Origin: Candidatus Eremiobacterota bacterium
Lineage (GTDB): Bacteria; Vulcanimicrobiota; CADAWZ01; Ess09-12
NCBI GenBank assembly: GCA_031082125.1
Contig: JAVHLM010000008.1
Coordinates: forward strand, 124,001 to 188,000
DNA: 64,000 bases
Reading direction: 5' to 3'
Shown here one piece after another: positions 39,677 through 48,127 of the stretch (position 1 is the stretch's first letter; the number at the start of each line of letters is the position of its first letter). The notes under the pieces were generated by a model that had not been told where the DNA came from, did not search any database, and worked only from the letters and a program-made list of their open reading frames with translations. The position numbers and the translations under genes are program-made.

Positions 39677-40747
39677 TTACTGATAGATTTTTTCCTGTTC
39701 CTGGCCGGAAAGCACTTCATGGACGGCGCGGGCAAGCGATTTCATCTCCTCCTGGCCGGGGTAGAGATGGACGGGGGCGATGAAGGCGACACGCTGCGAT
39801 ATCCAGGACGTCACCATCTTCGAGCGTGCGAGGGACCCCGTGAGAAGCACGGCGTCCACGGTCCCGTTGAGAGCTGCGGCAAGCCCCCCAATGGTCTTGC
39901 TTATGAAATAAGCCATCGCCTCATAGACCAGGGCAGCATGCTTGTCGCCTGCCGCGATGCGGCGCTCCACCTCGACGCAGTCATTGGTGCCCAGGTGGGC
40001 CAGGAGGCCACTGCCGCGGGTTATCTTTTTCACCAGCTCTTCCTTTTTGTAAGTCCCCGAGAAGCAGAGCTCCAGGAATCCCAGCATGGGCAGCGTTCCT
40101 GCCCGCTCGGGCGAGAAGGGGGCCTCGCTGTTCGCGTCGGTGCTGTCAACAGCTTTTCCATTTCTGAGCGCGACGACAGTGATGCCGCTCCCCAGGTGCG
40201 CGACGATGAGATTGAGCTCGTCAAAATCTCTTCCCTGCTCCCTGGCATAGCGGTGCGCCACGGCCCTGCAGTTGAGGGCATGCCAGAGGCTTTTCCGGGG
40301 GATCTCGGGAAAGCCCGACAGGTGGGCAAGGGGAGAATACTCGTCAACGCTTATGGGATCGACGATATAGGCGGGAATGCCGTATTCGACTGAGAGCTCA
40401 TGGCCTATGAGGGCCGCCAGCATGGACACATGGGGCGACTGGAGACGCCCCTGGCGGATGTCCTCGACGAGGGCGTCGCCGACGCGGTAAGTTCCCCCCT
40501 CAAGGGGCTTGAGGGGGGCCCCGCGGCACGCGAGGGCATCAAGATGACCCAGGCCCTCGTGCTTCTTGAGAAACTTTTCCACAGCCTCCTTGCGCAGCGG
40601 AAGCTGATCAATAAGTCGTTGGCACGCCGAGAGCTCAGCGGGGCCATGCCCGAGATCCTCAGCGGCCACTTCTGTATCGCCCCTGAAAAGAGCCACCTTG
40701 GTGGTCATGGAGCCGGGATTCACAGCAAGAATAAGCGGTTCACTCAT
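39677..40747 (-). CDS. buk: Butyrate kinase
   Basis: A 356-residue ASKHA-fold acyl kinase making butyrate and ATP from butyryl phosphate. Key parts: ILAVNPGSMTTKVALF at the N-terminus, GRLQSPHVSMLAALIG, ARHL-like SRY region (HRYAREQGRD), NLIVAHLGSGITVVAL, and LTGSLARSKMVTSWI near the end. ATG 40747 has a GAGGTG site; an upstream in-frame region to 40900 lacks features. The ptb gene follows. Confidence 0.9.
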   Translation of the reverse strand: MSEPLILAVNPGSMTTKVALFRGDTEVAAEDLGHGPAELSACQRLIDQLPLRKEAVEKFLKKHEGLGHLDALACRGAPLKPLEGGTYRVGDALVEDIRQGRLQSPHVSMLAALIGHELSVEYGIPAYIVDPISVDEYSPLAHLSGFPEIPRKSLWHALNCRAVAHRYAREQGRDFDELNLIVAHLGSGITVVALRNGKAVDSTDANSEAPFSPERAGTLPMLGFLELCFSGTYKKEELVKKITRGSGLLAHLGTNDCVEVERRIAAGDKHAALVYEAMAYFISKTIGGLAAALNGTVDAVLLTGSLARSKMVTSWISQRVAFIAPVHLYPGQEEMKSLARAVHEVLSGQEQEKIYQ

Positions 40748-40899
40748 AAGGGCACCTCGTTTTTTCTCTGTAAGAACATATATTTTCCCTTTCACTCTTT
40801 TTCCCTTCTTGGCTCCCTGCGGAAAAAGCCATGGCTTAAGGAAGGACATGGCCTCCCGGGCCGTGAAGGTGATTTGATGAAACAGGGATCCCGGGGGCA

Positions 40900-41013
40900 A
40901 TGAAGGGCTCGTCGGTGGAACTGATGACGGCAGTTGTTTTCCTCTCCCCCGTGATGCTCTTCGCCCTGATAGACCTTGTAATCACGAAAAAGAGGAATGA
41001 TCGAGGAGCATAG
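40900..41013 (+). CDS. Possible small single-pass membrane protein (37 residues)
   Basis: A frame between divergent genes encoding MKGSSVELMTAVVFLSPVM, then a short Leu/Ile stretch and a positive tail (ITKKRNDRGA). A hydrophobic core of about 20 residues with a Lys/Arg C-terminus fits a tiny inner-membrane protein. A GGGGG site is 3 nt upstream, and a very short upstream frame ends in an overlap (CAATGA). No homologue is recognised. Confidence 0.35.
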   Translation: MKGSSVELMTAVVFLSPVMLFALIDLVITKKRNDRGA

Positions 41014-41058
41014 GGTATCATGAAAAAGGGCGCTGATTTTAACCGCCCCGGGGAGGAG

Positions 41059-41086
41059 TTGACAGGGTCCCTCCCTGTGGTATAAT
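41059..41086 (+). promoter_or_regulatory. Consensus sigma-70 promoter of the histidine ammonia-lyase gene
   Basis: TTGACA (41059-41064), a 16-bp spacer and TATAAT (41081-41086). The ATG is at 41140 with GGAGGA upstream. The match is nearly perfect. Confidence 0.8.
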
Positions 41087-41139
41087 ACTGAAGATTTCGC
41101 AGGATTAGCGATTGATCACGATATGAGCGTGGAGGAGCC

Positions 41140-42672
41140 ATGACGGTTGTTCTGAACGGAAGCAGTCTCACCATAGAGGACCTGGTGAGGGTGGCGCGCT
41201 TCAACGAGAAGGTGGAGCTTGCCCCCGAGGGAGTGGAGAGGATAAAAAAATGCCGCGGTCTTCTTGAGAGGAAGATCGAGGAGGGCGAGGTGATGTACGG
41301 TGTCAACACCGGCATCGGCGAGTTCTCCGAAGTGGCCCTTAACGATGAGCAGGTCCAGCAGTTTCAGAAGTACCTTATCTACAACCACTCCGCCGGCATC
41401 GGGAAGCCCTTCCCCGTTGAATACGTGCGGGCGGCCATGACAGGCCGCATCAATGTGCACCTCCATGGCAACTCGGGATGCCGTCCCGAGATCACCCAGA
41501 CCCTTGCAGCCCTTCTCAACAAGGGCGTCACGCCTGTCGTATGCGAAAAAGGCTCAGTGGGCGCCTGCGGAGACCTCTCGCCCATGAGCCAGATTGCCCT
41601 CCTCATGATGGGAGAGGGCGAGGCATGGTATGAAGGGCAGCGGATGCCCTCCAGGCAGGCCATGGAAAAGGCGGGAATTCCCATCCCCGGCCTCAAGGCC
41701 CGCGACGGCCTTGCCACCATCAACGGCTCCAATTTCATCGCAGGCATCGGATCCCTTGAGATCTACGATATCGAGCGCTGGATCAAGCAGGCGGAAATCG
41801 CATCGGCCATGTCCCTCGAGGCGCTCCTGGCCAACATGAAGCCCTATGACGTAAAGCTCCATGAGCTCCGCGGCTTCAGGGGCGCAATCACCTGCACGAA
41901 GAATCTCAGACAGGTCATGGAGGGCTCGGACCTCCTCACGGGGAAGCTCAAGGTGAAGGTCCAGGACGCCTATTCAATGCGCTCCACCCCGCAGGTGATA
42001 GGCGCGGCGCGCGACCACCTGGCCTATGCAAGAAAGCAGTTCGAGATTGAGCTCAACGGCGTCGGTGACAACCCCATATTCCTCCCCGACGAGGACCGCG
42101 TGCTCACGGGGGCCAATTTCCAGGGGACGCCCATCAGCCTTCCCCTTGACATGGTGGGGGCGAGCGTCTGCATGATAAGTGTTCTTTCGGAGCGCCGCCT
42201 CAACAGGCTCCTGAACCCGGCCCTCTCCGTGGGTCTCCCGGCATTTCTCACCAAGGGCGCAGGGATGTACAGCGGCCACATGCTCAGCCAATATACGGCG
42301 GGGATGCTTATCGTGGAACAGCGCATCCTGAGCACCCCGGCCTGCATCCATTCCATCCCCGCGGCGGCGGACCAGGAGGACTTCGTGAGCATGGGCATGA
42401 ACACGGCCCTCAAGACCAGGCAGATCCTGGAAAATGCCTGGGGAGTCCTCGCCATAGAGCTCATTGCCGCCGCCCAGGCCCTCGATTTCCGCTCCTTCGG
42501 CTTTGGGAAAGGCACGAAAGCGGGCCACAGGGCCGTGAGAAAAGTGGTGGAGCATCTCGAGGAGGACCGCCCCCTCTTCACCGACCATAACAATATGATG
42601 GAGGCAGTGGCGCAGTGCAGGGTGCTTGAAGAGGTGGAAGAAGCAACAGGCCCCCTGGCCTCGAGCTGGTAG
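41140..42672 (+). CDS. Histidine ammonia-lyase family enzyme with Ala-Cys-Gly prosthetic-group site
   Basis: A 510-residue MIO-type aromatic amino acid lyase. The catalytic Tyr is in YGVNTGIG (Tyr53), and the MIO-forming triad reads GSVGACGDLSP: Ala142-Cys143-Gly144, where other members have Ala-Ser-Gly. The remaining signature (NGVGDNPIF, MVGASVCMISVLSERR, MLSQYTAGML, SIPAAADQEDFVSMG) is intact, so deamination of histidine to urocanate (or a related aromatic amino acid) is expected. It is monocistronic behind a strong promoter; no urocanase or formiminotransferase neighbour is seen, so histidine use is not certain. A bidirectional terminator follows. Confidence 0.88.
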   Translation: MTVVLNGSSLTIEDLVRVARFNEKVELAPEGVERIKKCRGLLERKIEEGEVMYGVNTGIGEFSEVALNDEQVQQFQKYLIYNHSAGIGKPFPVEYVRAAMTGRINVHLHGNSGCRPEITQTLAALLNKGVTPVVCEKGSVGACGDLSPMSQIALLMMGEGEAWYEGQRMPSRQAMEKAGIPIPGLKARDGLATINGSNFIAGIGSLEIYDIERWIKQAEIASAMSLEALLANMKPYDVKLHELRGFRGAITCTKNLRQVMEGSDLLTGKLKVKVQDAYSMRSTPQVIGAARDHLAYARKQFEIELNGVGDNPIFLPDEDRVLTGANFQGTPISLPLDMVGASVCMISVLSERRLNRLLNPALSVGLPAFLTKGAGMYSGHMLSQYTAGMLIVEQRILSTPACIHSIPAAADQEDFVSMGMNTALKTRQILENAWGVLAIELIAAAQALDFRSFGFGKGTKAGHRAVRKVVEHLEEDRPLFTDHNNMMEAVAQCRVLEEVEEATGPLASSW

Positions 42673-42725
42673 TAAAAGCCTTATCCCCTACCCGTTTATC
42701 GGTATGGAATGGGATACATACAAAA

Positions 42726-42753
42726 GAAGCCTTCCGGCGTGCCGGAAGGCTTC
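42726..42753. terminator. Bidirectional intrinsic terminator
   Basis: Thirteen-base arms (GAAGCCTTCCGGC and its complement) around GT form a strong hairpin. Plus-strand RNA continues into GTACTTTT and minus-strand RNA into TTTTGTA, so it can stop both convergent genes. Confidence 0.75.
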
Positions 42754-42778
42754 GTACTTTTCTCATTCCCCTCGGTGA

Positions 42779-44605
42779 CTATGACTGCTGCGCCTCGGCA
42801 TCATCGTCAACAAGGGATTCTCCCTCAGGGCGTTTTCCCTCGCGGGGCTTCTCCTCCTCCTCCATCAGAAGAGGCTTGCGGCTCACGGGCCGCGGAGGCT
42901 GCTGGGTGCGCTGCGTCACATAGTCGCCTGTGGGGGAAGGGATGTTGCCCCACGACGGCATGGAGGGCATGGGAGGGTTCGCCACCCATGAGGGTGTCTG
43001 AGGGTAGGGAACGGCGTTGGGATTGAACTGCTGTGCAAGATAGGGGATATCGGAAGGCAGGAAGGCGTTGATGAGGGCAAAGGGCAGCATTCCCGGCCCG
43101 CCAACCATCATCATCATCATGGCCGACTGCATGCGCGATGCTTTCTGCTGCACCATGAGCATATTCACGAAAGACTGCCAGTCCTGGCCTGGAGGAGCCT
43201 GAGGGCCTCCCGGGCCCGGTGCTCCCGGCGGGTAGTTGGGGTATCCCGAAGGCGGCGGCATGGGACCCGGAGGTGCGCCCGGATAGCCCGGAGGACTGCC
43301 TGGAATGCCGGGCGGGTAATTTGGAAATCCCGGCTGGGGAGGGACAAAGCTCTGTCCCGGTCCCTGGGCTCCCGGTCCTGCGCCGTAAATACTGTATCCC
43401 CCGTATGGATCGCTGCCCTGGGCAGCCCCATAGGGATCAGGGGGGGCGACGTTCTGGCTTGTCATGAGATATTCTCTGGCCTTTGCCGCCAGGTCGGGCG
43501 GTATCTTGCCGCTCCGCCCCAGCTCAATGAGGTTGCTGGCCCTCATCGCCACGATATCCTCGGGCGACATGGGCCGGCCCCTGCTGAGGGAAGCCATGGC
43601 CGCGTCGTTTAATTCCCGCTCCTTCTGGAGCACCGCCTCTTTCTGCTGGGGCGAGAGGCCGGCCATGAGCTGATCTATTTCCTTGCCGATGCGGTCCGGC
43701 GGGGGACTGCTGCGCTCATGCTGCTTCTGAGCCTCTGCGTCATAGGCACGGACGAACTGGTGGGCCGAGACGGCAAGGTGCTCCATCTTGGGCTTCCCGG
43801 TGGACTCGTCCCTGTCGTTGAGGATGAGCTGCGCCATGTTGTAAAGCTTGAGCCTTTTGCGGTCAACACCGGGATTCTCCCCGGCCTGCTTGTCGGTCAT
43901 CATCTGGGAATAACGGTCATAATCCTGGAGAGTCTTGCGGGGCCCCTTGAGCCTCCACTTCTTCCAGAAGGAGAGCTCCTTGTTGCCGCCCTGGTCCTTG
44001 AGGGTGAAATCCACCATCTGCTGGAGGCGGTCTTCCGCCTGCGCCATGGGAAGATCGGGCACAAGCGCGAGGGGAACGCGCCCCGAGAAGACCTCGTTGA
44101 GGAGCTTCTTGTTGTCCCTGGACATCTCCTCAAAACGCTCCGTGCGCCGCGCATCGGCGGCCGGCGCTGAAAAAAAGTCGGGGCCATGACCCGGAGCCTT
44201 GGGAGCACCGGCCTTTCCGCCATCGTCAAGTACCGTGAACTCAGCGTCAATCACGGGGGGATCTTTTTTCCATGTCGATATGACAGGCGGCTCCTCTTGA
44301 GGCGCCTCCCCCTTTGAGCCTCCTATGGAGAGCTCCCGGAGCTGATCCATCTGGCGGAACTGTTTTGCATCTTCAAGCGTGACGGGCAGGTATGCCTCGG
44401 TTCCCTGGCCTGCCGATGGGGATTCATCGGCGGCTTCTTTCCCTTTTCTCCCCAGCTCTCCTGTCTGCTCCCCCGCCACCTGGGCCCTCTGCTGGACCTC
44501 CCTGGCCGTGGTGCCGTCACGCCCCGGCGTGATGGAGTTCTGGGCCATTCCCACATGGCTCGCGTTCTGAAAATACTGGTTTGGCGTTATCCTTACTGGT
44601 TCCAT
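42779..44605 (-). CDS. Proline/glycine-rich protein of 608 residues, function unknown
   Basis: A soluble protein with no signal peptide. The first 330 residues are charged and helical, and residues about 415-500 are a Pro-Gly-Tyr-Gln-rich stretch with repeated PGxPxPP units, then a Met-rich hydrophobic patch (MQSAMMMMMVGG) and an acidic end. The composition resembles bacterial scaffold or stress proteins, but I do not recognise a family. The ATG at 44605 has an AGGAG site; two upstream in-frame ATG codons (44611 and 44638) have poorer spacing. It is convergent with the ammonia-lyase gene and has its own promoter candidate. Confidence 0.65.
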   Translation of the reverse strand: MEPVRITPNQYFQNASHVGMAQNSITPGRDGTTAREVQQRAQVAGEQTGELGRKGKEAADESPSAGQGTEAYLPVTLEDAKQFRQMDQLRELSIGGSKGEAPQEEPPVISTWKKDPPVIDAEFTVLDDGGKAGAPKAPGHGPDFFSAPAADARRTERFEEMSRDNKKLLNEVFSGRVPLALVPDLPMAQAEDRLQQMVDFTLKDQGGNKELSFWKKWRLKGPRKTLQDYDRYSQMMTDKQAGENPGVDRKRLKLYNMAQLILNDRDESTGKPKMEHLAVSAHQFVRAYDAEAQKQHERSSPPPDRIGKEIDQLMAGLSPQQKEAVLQKERELNDAAMASLSRGRPMSPEDIVAMRASNLIELGRSGKIPPDLAAKAREYLMTSQNVAPPDPYGAAQGSDPYGGYSIYGAGPGAQGPGQSFVPPQPGFPNYPPGIPGSPPGYPGAPPGPMPPPSGYPNYPPGAPGPGGPQAPPGQDWQSFVNMLMVQQKASRMQSAMMMMMVGGPGMLPFALINAFLPSDIPYLAQQFNPNAVPYPQTPSWVANPPMPSMPSWGNIPSPTGDYVTQRTQQPPRPVSRKPLLMEEEEKPREGKRPEGESLVDDDAEAQQS

Positions 44606-44650
44606 GGTCATCACTCCTGGACAGAGATAAACGTGCACTCTTCCACGCTT

Positions 44651-44680
44651 ATCTTACCACAAAGAATTTGATGAGGTCAA
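44651..44680 (-). promoter_or_regulatory. Candidate promoter of the Pro-rich protein gene
   Basis: Read leftward, TTGACC (44680-44675), an 18-bp spacer and TAAGAT (44656-44651), about 45 bp before the ATG. Confidence 0.45.
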
Positions 44681-44814
44681 ACAAGAGCCCATGGAATAAG
44701 GGATGGCATCTTTTCACGCTGCGAAGGAAAAAACGGCACTTTTTCCATAACGGGGCGCCGGGGCGCTTTTGTTAACATATTGTTAATTTCTGGGGCAATC
44801 GGCATTGAAATGGG

Positions 44815-45453
44815 TCAGGAGAGGGATTCATCGCTCGCGAGGAGCCCGAGGACCGCTCCCATGGCCTCTGAGAGCTTCTCCAGCGACAGCTTCCCCTTTT
44901 TCTTTGTCCTGATGAGGGGAACATGCAAAAAGCCCGCCAGGGCGGGGATCTTTTCACGCTCAAGGGCGTCAAGCACCATAAAAAGCACATTGTTGCACAC
45001 ATAGGTCCCGGCATGGAACGAGAGCCTGAATGGAAATTTCCGGCTCCTGGAGAGCTCCTCCATCTTTTTATAGGGGATTGTGGTCCAGTACGCGAGGGGT
45101 CCCCCCTCCCTTATGAGCTCATCGTGGGGCTTCTGTCTCCTGTTGTCAGGCCGTGTGGCATGGTTCACATTGAGAGCGATACGCTCAAGGGAGAGCTTTG
45201 TGTACCCTGCCGCCTGCCCTATCCCGAGGATGATATCAGGGGTGCTCGACCTTGCTGCCCGCAACACTTTCTCCGCAGCCTTCTCAAAGACGACGGGGAG
45301 AACCATGTGAGTCACCGCAGGGGGAATAAGGCCCTGCTTCTTCATGGAGCGGAGGAGCATGGTGGCGGAGTTTACCTTCCACTGGAGGAAGGGCTCAAAG
45401 CTGTAGATAAGTATCGATCGCCCGCGGCCCACAGGCTGCCTCCTTCTTATCAT
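44815..45453 (-). CDS. Pyroglutamyl peptidase I family protein
   Basis: A 212-residue C15 cysteine peptidase that removes N-terminal pyroglutamate. The catalytic set reads IGQAAGYTKLSLERIALN (Glu), HAGTYVCNNVLF (Cys) and AGFLHVPLI (His), in the family order. The start codon directly follows the PP2C stop (TAG then ATG), so they are cotranscribed. The first dozen residues (RRRQPVGRGR) are basic and unusual. Downstream, an AT-rich inverted repeat (44726-44746) might help termination, but no T-run follows it. Confidence 0.87.
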   Translation of the reverse strand: MIRRRQPVGRGRSILIYSFEPFLQWKVNSATMLLRSMKKQGLIPPAVTHMVLPVVFEKAAEKVLRAARSSTPDIILGIGQAAGYTKLSLERIALNVNHATRPDNRRQKPHDELIREGGPLAYWTTIPYKKMEELSRSRKFPFRLSFHAGTYVCNNVLFMVLDALEREKIPALAGFLHVPLIRTKKKGKLSLEKLSEAMGAVLGLLASDESLS

Positions 45454-47046
45454 CTATATCCGCTTGGTGAACTTCACGATCACGACGGTGATGTTGTCAC
45501 GGGTATGGTTATCATAGGCACGGGATATGAGGCGGCGGCAGATCCTCCTGAGGTTGCTGTTTCCGCTCTCTATGACGGCCTTGATCTCCTCGTCCCCCAC
45601 GACGTCGGTGAGGCCGTCAGAGCAGATGAGGAAATAGCAGTCGCCCCTCACCAGCTCGCGGCGGGCATCGGGCACAAGATGGATGCCCTCCCGGGGCCCT
45701 ATGGCCTGCGTGAGAACCTTGGCGCCCCTCATCTTTTCGGCTTCCTCCCTGGTCTTGAAGGTGCCCGAATGGAGGGCCTGCATCGCCAGGTTGTGATCCT
45801 CGGTGAGCTGTTTCAGCTCCCCGTTGTTCAGGCGATAACAGCGGCTGTCCCCCACGTGGGCGACAAATACCTCATTCTCAAAAGCCACGATGGCGACGAG
45901 CGTAGTGCCCATCCTGCCCTCATGGGCGGGGATGCCCTCGAGAATATTGACCTCCAGCAGCACATCATTGGCTTCCTTGATGAGGGTCTTGAGCTGATCC
46001 TCGAAATTGGCCTGCGGCACCTCCTCCAGCATGAGAGGCATTATCCGGCGCTTCAGCTCCCGCACTGCCAGGGCGCTCGCCACTTCGCCCTTCTGATGGC
46101 CGCCCATGCCGTCGCAGAGGATGTAGAGGCCCCGCTGCTTCACGCTCCTGCCGCTCACCTTCATATGATCAGGGTGGGCGTAGCCGAATTCCACGGCAAA
46201 GAAGTCATCCTCGTTGTTGTCCCTCACGGGGCCCAGATCGCTGATGCCGAATGACTCTATGACGAAGCGCGTGTCGAGGTTCTCCTTGGCCTCGTCGAGG
46301 AGCTCGCCTATTTCCTCGAAGCTCGCCGCCTCGGGATAGCCCTCGCGGTATATCTTTCTCACGATGAAATCGTCGGTACTGATGGAGCCTTCCAGGAATC
46401 TTTTGAGGCGGGCGAGCATCTCCCCCTCCGGGAGCGGCTCTTCATCAGCCACCAGCGGGAAGGGGAACAATTCCACGCCCTTCACGGTGATCTCTCCCTT
46501 TTCTATGGTGCTCGCCACCTGAAGGTGCATAAGCTTCTGTGCCAGGGCAAAAAAGGACTTGAGGAGCTTTATCTTCTCAAAATTTCCCACGGTGCCCCAG
46601 ATGGCGGAAAATTGCCTGTAGGGCTCGCCGCGGCCGTTGCAGGGGGCATCCACTACCACGAAGGAGCTGTCGCCGTGATGAACCTGGTCCCTCAGGCGGC
46701 CCATTTCCTTGTACGCCTTGTCCCTCACCCCCCTGGGGGCGACGAACTGCGGCGAGAGGTTGGGCTTCTCGTCAACGGCCAGGGCGCCGAAAGGCTCGAT
46801 CTTCACAATCCTGTACTTGTTCTCTATGAGGTCGGTAAGGCCGGCGGGATCTGCGGAAAAATCCAGAATGGCGTACATGCGCACCAGGGGAATCCTGCAC
46901 TGGGGGCACTCCCTGTGCTCTCTCACGTCCAGCCATTCCTCGCATTTCTCGCATTTCACATGGAACACGGAGCGGGCGCACTGCTCGCAGAGGCCCTGCT
47001 CATCTCCCACTATCTCCTCGCATTGAGGACAGATGAACTTCCGCAT
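45454..47046 (-). CDS. PP2C-type Ser/Thr phosphatase with N-terminal zinc ribbons
   Basis: A 530-residue protein. The N-terminus has four CxxC pairs (CPQC, CEQC, CEKC, CPQC), which form two zinc ribbons. The middle (about 60-290) is an alpha/beta region of unknown role. The PP2C domain (about 295-530) has SDLGPVRDNNEDDFF, LCDGMGGHQKGEVAS, VAHVGDSRCYRL, and CSDGLTDVV with the metal-binding Asp residues. It should reverse the Ser/Thr phosphorylation by the four kinases in this window, though it is not beside any of them. ATG 47046 has an AAGGAG site 13 bp after the SelW-like stop. Confidence 0.88.
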   Translation of the reverse strand: MRKFICPQCEEIVGDEQGLCEQCARSVFHVKCEKCEEWLDVREHRECPQCRIPLVRMYAILDFSADPAGLTDLIENKYRIVKIEPFGALAVDEKPNLSPQFVAPRGVRDKAYKEMGRLRDQVHHGDSSFVVVDAPCNGRGEPYRQFSAIWGTVGNFEKIKLLKSFFALAQKLMHLQVASTIEKGEITVKGVELFPFPLVADEEPLPEGEMLARLKRFLEGSISTDDFIVRKIYREGYPEAASFEEIGELLDEAKENLDTRFVIESFGISDLGPVRDNNEDDFFAVEFGYAHPDHMKVSGRSVKQRGLYILCDGMGGHQKGEVASALAVRELKRRIMPLMLEEVPQANFEDQLKTLIKEANDVLLEVNILEGIPAHEGRMGTTLVAIVAFENEVFVAHVGDSRCYRLNNGELKQLTEDHNLAMQALHSGTFKTREEAEKMRGAKVLTQAIGPREGIHLVPDARRELVRGDCYFLICSDGLTDVVGDEEIKAVIESGNSNLRRICRRLISRAYDNHTRDNITVVIVKFTKRI

Positions 47047-47059
47047 AGTCGCTCCTTCC

Positions 47060-47293
47060 TCAGCTTCCTTTCCCCCGGCTTTCCATGAGCTCGAGAATCT
47101 CCTCTGTCTCAGGGAAACGGCCGCATTTCTTCTTGGAAAAGATAAGCACTCCGTCAAGGGTGACCTCAAAGACGCCGCCGCCGCCGGCAATAAGCTCCGG
47201 CTCCACGCTGAGGGCGCTTTTTATTTCGGCTGCCATACTGGAAGCCCTGGGGAAATAATTTCACATGGTACAGTATTCAATGGAGAGTTTCAT
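47060..47293 (-). CDS. SelW/Rdx-family small selenoprotein (UGA at 47263-47261)
   Basis: A 77-residue thioredoxin-like protein that a plain reading misses because its codon 11 is TGA. It reads YCTMUNYFPRA, the CxxU redox motif of SelW/Rdx proteins, then AAEIKSAL, a Gly-rich turn (AGGGGVFEV), LDGVLIFSKKKCGRFP and EEILELMES, all family-like. An AAGGAG site lies 6 nt before the ATG. A SECIS-like hairpin follows the TGA. It would be a redox protein acting on thiols or selenols. It is in the PP2C transcript (13 bp between genes). Confidence 0.8.
47221..47258 (-). promoter_or_regulatory. Candidate bacterial SECIS hairpin in the SelW-like gene
   Basis: UUAUUUC pairs with GAAAUAA; inside, GGCU pairs with AGCC and CCA with UGG around the loop GUA, with a 5-nt bulge on one side. 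The loop begins 22 nt after the UGA with G first, fitting bacterial SECIS rules. Confidence 0.6.
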
Positions 47294-47366
47294 GGCATGC
47301 TCCTTTCCAGGTTTCTCCCTTTCCCATGGTATTCTCCCCCCCGGCCCCTTTTCCCCCATCTTTTTC

Positions 47367-48119
47367 TCAGGACTCGCTGGCCAGAAATCTCCCGGTGTTT
47401 TTTTCAAGCTCTGCGAGGACCTCCTGAAGGCCGATCCCTTTGATCTGTGCAATCATGGCTGCTGAGAGGGCCACATTGGCAGGCTCGTTTCTCTCTTCAC
47501 GGCGGGGGCCCAGGACGGGCGAATCCGACTCAAGCAGCAGGACCTCAAGCGGCAGGGCCTTTACGAGCTTCTGCTTCTGAGCGGAATGGGCCACCGAGGG
47601 GGGGATGGAGAAATAAAAGCCTTCCCTTGCCCCTCTCTCAGCATAGGAAGCCCTGCCGTCAAAGGCATGGAGGCAGACCCTGGCGGCCCGGTGCTCCAGG
47701 AGGAACTCAATGGCATGATGGCCTGCCGACCTGCTGTGCACAATGAGGGGGAGGGCGTATTCCCGGGCGGCGGCGATGAAAAGTGAGAAAATCTCTCTCT
47801 GGAGCTCCCTTGCCCCGGGATCGTCCACCATACGGTAATCAAGACCCACCTCGCTGATGGCGGCGATATCGCCCCTGTGCCGGCCGATTAAATCAAGGGA
47901 ACGGCGGGCCTCGTCAATACCGAGCAGCGCCGGGTAATGACCGAGGCATGGCCGGATCATGGGGAACTGCGATGCGAGCTCCAGGATCTTCAGGTTGTCA
48001 CGGTAATCCTCGCCGGCGGAGAGAATTGCCCTGACTCCCGCGCGCTTTGCCCTCTCAAGGACATCGTTCCTGTCGCTGTCAAACTCCGCGCTGGACAGAT
48101 GGGCATGGACGTCTACCAT
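47367..48119 (-). CDS. tatD: TatD family metal-dependent deoxyribonuclease
   Basis: A 250-residue TIM-barrel nuclease. MVDVHAHLSS gives the two His, SEVGLDYR the acidic residue, IVHSRSAGHHAIEFL and CLHAFDGRA the further His, and LLLESDSPVLGPRR the last Asp. TatD enzymes remove 3' DNA ends and act in repair and apoptosis-like DNA loss. The ATG at 48119 has GAAGG 5 nt upstream and begins after the stop of the PilZ gene. The start GTG (48131) would overlap it. Confidence 0.86.
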   Translation of the reverse strand: MVDVHAHLSSAEFDSDRNDVLERAKRAGVRAILSAGEDYRDNLKILELASQFPMIRPCLGHYPALLGIDEARRSLDLIGRHRGDIAAISEVGLDYRMVDDPGARELQREIFSLFIAAAREYALPLIVHSRSAGHHAIEFLLEHRAARVCLHAFDGRASYAERGAREGFYFSIPPSVAHSAQKQKLVKALPLEVLLLESDSPVLGPRREERNEPANVALSAAMIAQIKGIGLQEVLAELEKNTGRFLASES

Positions 48120-48127
48120 CGAAGCCT

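Noticed and set aside
43165-43431. Pro/Gly repeats as a DNA repeat element
   Set aside because: The repetition is at protein level inside the 608-residue gene, without clean DNA-level units.
44700-44780. A terminator downstream of the pyroglutamyl peptidase
   Set aside because: The inverted repeats are AT- or GC-rich but lack a T-run in the direction of transcription.
44923-46254. A 443-codon plus-strand frame across the pyroglutamyl peptidase and PP2C genes
   Set aside because: It is antisense to two genes with intact catalytic motifs, has no family features of its own, and its length follows from high GC content.
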